NCBI GenBank assembly: GCA_900708905.1
Contig: CAADRB010000031.1
Coordinates: forward strand, 538,051 to 602,050
Length of the DNA: 64,000 bases
From: Hymenolepis diminuta
Taxonomy: Eukaryota > Platyhelminthes > Cestoda > Cyclophyllidea > Hymenolepididae
Direction of reading: 5' to 3'
How positions within the stretch are numbered: the stretch's first letter is position 1; each line of letters begins with the position of its first letter. The position numbers and the translations under genes are program-made. Of this stretch, positions 59,644 through 64,000 are shown one piece after another. Under the pieces are notes generated by a model that did not search any database, was not told the DNA's origin, and saw only the letters and a list, made by a program, of their open reading frames with translations.

Positions 59644-61576
59644 GTAAGTTGGTAAAATATGTTTAATCCTTTTTCTACATGTTTTGGATATGCAATATTT
59701 TTTTCTGTCATTTCGATCTTTAATGATGAAATATAGAATTTCTGAATATCCACTTTAACTCGGAGATAACATTTTTTATGGTGAATGTGATCATCCTATT
59801 TAGCTGGAAAGGGCTAATTTTAATCACCCAGATCATTTCTGTTTTTGCTTGAGATCTCACTGCAGCCCTATAGGAGTCTATGTTGTTAAATCTTAATTTT
59901 ATCTCACCTCTTAATTCTTTGTTATTATTGCAGCTGAACACAACAGTCGCACCATTCAAGTCACTCATCTCCCCCACCAGACCAAACTAAAAGATTTACT
60001 AAAGTACTTCAAAATCGCTGTTAATGCCAGATTCCCCACTAAGGAAATTACCGGAAACCGTCGGTACGAATTTATAATTTCCTGTTTCCCATTTTTATAT
60101 TTTCATGTCATTGTTGAGTCGTCATTTTTTCAGATATGCCTTTCTCGAATTTGCTTCTATAGAGGCCGCTAAAGAGGCCCTCGCTAAGGCTAAGACGGTC
60201 AAATTTAAGGGGAAACTACTCAGATGCGAGTTGATATGCCACAAATACGCGTCCGAGAAGGTGAAAAATCCCGAAGCTTATCAGAAGAAAGACTTTCACC
60301 ACCATAGCCTCAATATTTCTTGCCTTCCTCGCAACACAAAAGAATCTGAGATTCGAGCTCTTTTCCCAAACTTGAAAAGTTTCAGTTTTCCGAATCAAGG
60401 GTCTGGAAAAGCCCTGGGGTAAAGTTTTATTTTCAAACTATTTCATAAAGACAATACGTAAAGTGTACTACGAGATTTCAAATCTATTTAGCCTTTCATT
60501 ACCGTTATTGTTAAGTATAATTCACTACACTACAATATTTCCCTCGATCGCTCAGATCCTTTAGATATTAGAAGATCAGTAACTCATAATCGTATTATTA
60601 ATTGTGGCGGTGACAAGGTTTCACTCAATTCTGTTTCTCCACGGTAAGATATTCTGAAGCATTTTTTGTTGTGGGTCTCAAATTCTTTTCCTTCATATAA
60701 TCAGTATTTCTTTTGTTTCTCATGACAAAGTCAAAAAGTTTTGCAACTATCAAATCGTGCGGTCAGTAACCTTTTTAATTTGAAGTTTGATCAAGCTGGT
60801 CCCCTCTTTTCATAATCTATTTCTCAGTGAAAATCTGGATGACTAACTTTGATATGAGTTCGGATCCTAAGATTTTACCCATCTACTAGACAAGGGAGTC
60901 TACCAGTTAGTAGATAAACTTTGAGTTTGCGATGATCGATCTACCAGTGCCTTATCATCTCACTTTTGTTTGCAGAATTGATGGCACCGAGAATCTACAT
61001 TCATAATTTCTCATTTACACATACCTTCCAGTTGCGTTTGATGTTCGATAATGCGACGAACTGAATTCATGAATCAGATTTCGTCTACTTTCTTGCCAAA
61101 ATGTTTGTTTAATATTCACTTGAATTTGTGTAGATTTAGAGGTATCTAATTTCAGCAGATGGTCAATATCTCACCATCCGTCGAGTAGTATTATTTGTTA
61201 ATAAATATTCGGTGCACTTGCTTATTTGTTTTTTTCCTGATTGTAGTTCTGCAAAGGTAATATTTTCCAACCAAGCCGACGCTTTAAATGCATTTGAATC
61301 ACAACACGGAACTATTCTTCACGGATCTCCAATAATTGTCAATTTCTCCCTTAAGAAGAAATCGGGAATCTCTCAAATGGTATTACTTGCCATTTGTCCA
61401 TAATTTCATATATCGGCCTATTTAATTCGATTGCCTTTTTTCTTTAGGCAAGAATGAAGAAGACAACTGGGGATAGAAAAACGGATGAAGAATTCAAAGT
61501 ACTTAAGGATAAGAAAAAGGCGAAAAGAACATTTGAAAAGAAAAAGAGGACCGAATTGAAAAAATCAAGTAAATAG
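59595..61576 (+). CDS. RNA-binding protein with two RRM domains and lysine-rich tail, 241 aa, five exons
   Basis: Exons 59595-59643, 59934-60063, 60134-60418, 61247-61379 and 61448-61576 join in phase (726 bases, 241 residues plus TAG) with GT-AG introns. RRM1 is about residues 23-94: RNP2 IQVTHLPH, RNP1 RYAFLEF. RRM2 is about 118-192: RNP2 LNISCLPR, a degenerate RNP1 (GSAKVIFS) and no aromatic residues at most RNA-contact sites, so it may be a protein-binding or weak RRM. The tail (about 191-241) is highly basic (KKKAKRTFEKKKRTELKKSS), which suggests a nucleolar or rRNA-related role. Arrangement is reminiscent of nucleolin-type or RBM34-type proteins, but no orthologue can be named. The start is the ATG 48 bases before the first donor. 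It reads away from FANCD2. Confidence 0.88.
59934..60063 (+). CDS. Two-RRM gene, exon 2 (first half of RRM1)
   Basis: AEHNSRTIQVTHLPHQTKLK then KEITGNRR. Acceptor gttattattgcag; donor cg|gtacga; the split Arg codon joins exactly to RYAFLEF in exon 3. Confidence 0.87.
60134..60418 (+). CDS. Two-RRM gene, exon 3 (end of RRM1, start of RRM2)
   Basis: YAFLEFASIEAAKEAL is a textbook RNP1 with helix 2. KFKGKLLRCEL is the last strand of RRM1. Then a charged linker and SLNISCLPRNTKESEIRALF of RRM2. Acceptor catttttttcag type, donor gg|gtaaag. Confidence 0.9.
61247..61379 (+). CDS. Two-RRM gene, exon 4 (end of RRM2)
   Basis: SAKVIFSNQADALNAFESQH is RNP1 and helix 2 of RRM2; GSPIIVNFSLKKKSG is its last strand. 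Acceptor tcctgattgtag; donor atg|gtatta in phase 0. Reading through the donor would give a short alternative end (VLLAICP and stop). Confidence 0.85.
61448..61576 (+). CDS. Two-RRM gene, exon 5 (basic tail)
   Basis: ARMKKTTGDRKTDEEFKVLK followed by a lysine-rich run and TAG. Acceptor ttttttctttag, phase 0. About half the residues are Lys or Arg. Confidence 0.82.
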   Translation, partial: ARMKKTTGDRKTDEEFKVLKDKKKAKRTFEKKKRTELKKSSK

Positions 61577-64000
61577 ATTATCTGTAAACACAGATTGGTT
61601 TTTAATGTGTATATTTTCACTATTGGTCTGCTAAAATAGATTTGGGTATGCATTTTCATTCAGTCTTATCTGTTTTATTTTACGGACCTTTAATTTATTG
61701 ATTTGGAAGTATTTGCGCATATGTATTGAATAGAGACTACCTGAAAGATGGTTTTTCTTTTGGGTTTTGAGATCTGTATCGACATTTGTTAATACATTAC
61801 GCTAGCCTTGCCCAAGTTTGTCCCTTTTATTGCCCTCTTTATCTGGGTGTTAGATCAGATATTTATGCAAGTCAGTTGTGATGTCCATGTAACTTGGCCT
61901 GTACCATGCTATCAGTGTTTATTAGGACTCTTATGTCGAAATGTTGACTAGAAATGTGGATAGAATTTACTTTTCTGTTCCTATCTCCTATTTGGAAGTA
62001 CTGTTTTCCACCCCTCTAAGGCAAGCATTTAATTCGTGATCTTTCTTTAAGGTTTTAAAACTCAGCTGTCTATCCAACTCATCTTCATTGATGGTTATAT
62101 GATTGAATTACATTCGTGCTGTGATTGGGAAAGCGGGGATCTGTCACAAACCAAATTACAAGCAGAATTGACACTCAGGCAACCAATACCTATGCTTGAG
62201 TCTAAGCATACATTTGAGATGTTTATTGAAGATATATCCTTCAGGGATCACTTAGACCTCCGCTTAGGCGAAAAGTGGTGGGTAACTGCTGTATGAGCTA
62301 AGTCAGTAATCTGACAGTTCTAAAACCAGGTAAAAAAGACTGGTTGTGGTTATGGGGACCACCTAGGATAATACATATGTGGCCTGACAGCCATTCTGAT
62401 TTTTAACTATATATGCATGGGAAACTGTCATTTATGCCCAATCGGTAGTATTTCCACTTAAAAGTTTGATAATAAGTCCATTTATTTACAGATAGTATCG
62501 ATAATACGAATTGGACATAGCTTATAAATTCTATTAGATTGGAGAAGGCTCTTATAATAACTTTTTGCTCATTTCAACATACTTAACCAGCTCTTAAATA
62601 CAACGTTAATTTTTGAAGTTCATATTAAAGAAATAATTTTCTTCAATTCGTTGAGGTGTCTTGAATTTGTAATAATTATATCATCCGACAGCGCAAAAAG
62701 ATAAGATTGGTTGTTGATTTCTTTTCAGACTTCTATCTGACGGGAAAAATTTAGGCGAAGGCTTATTGTTTTGTTTAACTAAGCACTTGATCTCCCCGCG
62801 TTTTCATGTTGCTTTTATCTTTGATAGAATCTTAGAAGAGTAGAAGTTTACATCTGTCGAGTGACATCTTTGTTTGTAAAAATATAATCATTCATGGTTA
62901 ATTCGCAGAGATACTGAGAGGTCAGTATAAATCAAAGTGGAATACGTCTCCATTAAACGCTTGACTATTAGGTAACCATTTAATCCAGTGCATTCAGTTA
63001 AAAAATAGGTACCATAAGCATTCTTTAGGGATGATTGGGATTGAGTACCCATGCCACAACAATAATGATATATTCCTATCCTATTCAAAGTGCATAAACG
63101 TGGAATTACGTGTAAAAACTGATTCCGTTCTGTCCCAATTACTTGGGCTATTTCTAAACAAATAAGACAGAGTATTACTGCTCTCGTTTTTGAAGTACTC
63201 ACATAAGATAGCGAGTTAGTATCTATGAGCATTCTGAGTAAAATGAAGCTATAGAAGTAGAATTAAATAGAATGTAAGATAGGGTGTAAAATGGCAGTAT
63301 GCTTTTTGAAAGAACTAGAAACTTAATTGAGAACTAGTTTTCTCCTTAATTCACCGAAATTGAGATAAATTGAACAAAATGCAACCAGTTTTTGAATATG
63401 ACATCGGAATAAATAAAGAATATATAACCTTAAATTGAAGCAGCCAGATATTCATAATATATGGGCGTTAGCGGGGATAGATATAATATGAGTTGTGACT
63501 ATGAGTAGCAAAAAATGATATCAGATAATTAAATAATGTAGGGAATAATAATATGCAATTAAGATGAGATATAGTAGATTGGTATTGCTTGACAAATATC
63601 ATTTGAATGAAAATAGGATTTTCTATTAATCACTGATATTATTCTTTAATTCATTTAATGAATATCGCATTATTACTCTTGTTTGACTCCTCTTTGTTTC
63701 GTGTAAACAGTAGCTGCAGGAATACCAGACTGTTACCATTCGGATTAGCACAGTCTAGAACGATTCCAGTGAACATAAGCAATCAATGTCGTGCCCATTA
63801 GTCTGATCATTACTGGTCTTATTTGTAGAGAGAATTTTTGTAATCGGAAGATGTGATTATCTTTTACAATACCTACAACGAAATGGTCGCCAGCTAAAGG
63901 ATTTTCAGCCGAAAGGGAAACGGGAGGCTACCTTGAAAACCACATTCCATTATTACTACCATAAATCGATGGTCAAATTCATCTTTTGAATAAATCGGAA
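61577..64000. other. Right-end region without a certain gene
   Basis: No canonical AATAAA is found close behind the RRM gene. An open frame at 62054-62296 has a possible acceptor in front; everything else looks non-coding. Confidence 0.45.
62054..62296 (+). CDS. Possible exon of unknown gene
   Basis: After ctttctttaag (acceptor-like, ending 62051) a frame is open to TGA at 62294-62296, reading FKTQLSIQLIFIDGYMIELH and later FRDHLDLRLGEKWWVTAV. It has a GT (gtaact) after KWW that could be a donor. Composition is less AT-biased than its flanks. No family is recognised; it may equally be a fragment of a decayed element. Confidence 0.18.
   Translation, partial: FKTQLSIQLIFIDGYMIELHSCCDWESGDLSQTKLQAELTLRQPIPMLESKHTFEMFIEDISFRDHLDLRLGEKWWVTAV

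Noticed and set aside
62888..63232. 114-codon minus-strand frame
   Set aside because: No domain, no splice signals and no biased composition; length is within what chance allows in 64 kb.
1..64000. CRISPR arrays, operons, ribosome binding sites, prophage
   Set aside because: The window is eukaryotic, with spliced genes; no regularly spaced repeats or bacterial gene arrangement is present.

Overview
The window is AT-rich, intron-rich nuclear DNA of an animal. No bacterial, organellar or viral gene organisation is seen. The genes, the low gene density and the remains of LTR and tRNA-derived elements would fit a flatworm, perhaps a tapeworm, but that placement is an inference and a database search would be needed to settle it.

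The dominant feature is one gene on the minus strand covering about 45 kb (56405 down to 11386). I assembled it from 15 exons whose splice phases all agree. It encodes a FANCD2-like protein of about 1795 residues, the central factor of the Fanconi anaemia pathway for repair of DNA interstrand crosslinks. The family is clear from blocks such as AFWLGNLKNRDL near the C-terminus, IRKL...IAF...VQDD in the middle, LIGAVT after that, and an acidic C-terminal tail. The lysine that carries the activating monoubiquitin in human FANCD2 (K561) is replaced by arginine (about R592) in the conserved block. This is the most interesting observation in the window. Exons 1-4 are separated by one 1.7 kb intron and two tiny introns (70 and 66 bp); the later introns reach 7.5 kb. 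Intron 12 appears to be a GC-AG intron.

On the plus strand, about 3.2 kb beyond the FANCD2 start and divergent from it, lies a five-exon gene (59595-61576) for a 241-residue protein with two RRM domains and a lysine-rich tail, probably nuclear or nucleolar. Near the left end, 4147-4563 is a single open frame for a 138-residue protein with four membrane segments. At the extreme left edge (796-1213) there may be the last exons of another plus-strand gene.

Most of the rest is intron or intergenic DNA with diverged dispersed repeats. These include a tRNA-derived SINE-like family (four copies), a family of LTRs linked to a decayed gag with two zinc knuckles (about 7940-9540), several two-copy repeat families without coding content, and a 136 bp inverted-repeat element resembling a MITE. 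The repeat calls rest on comparison by eye within the window, so their borders are approximate.
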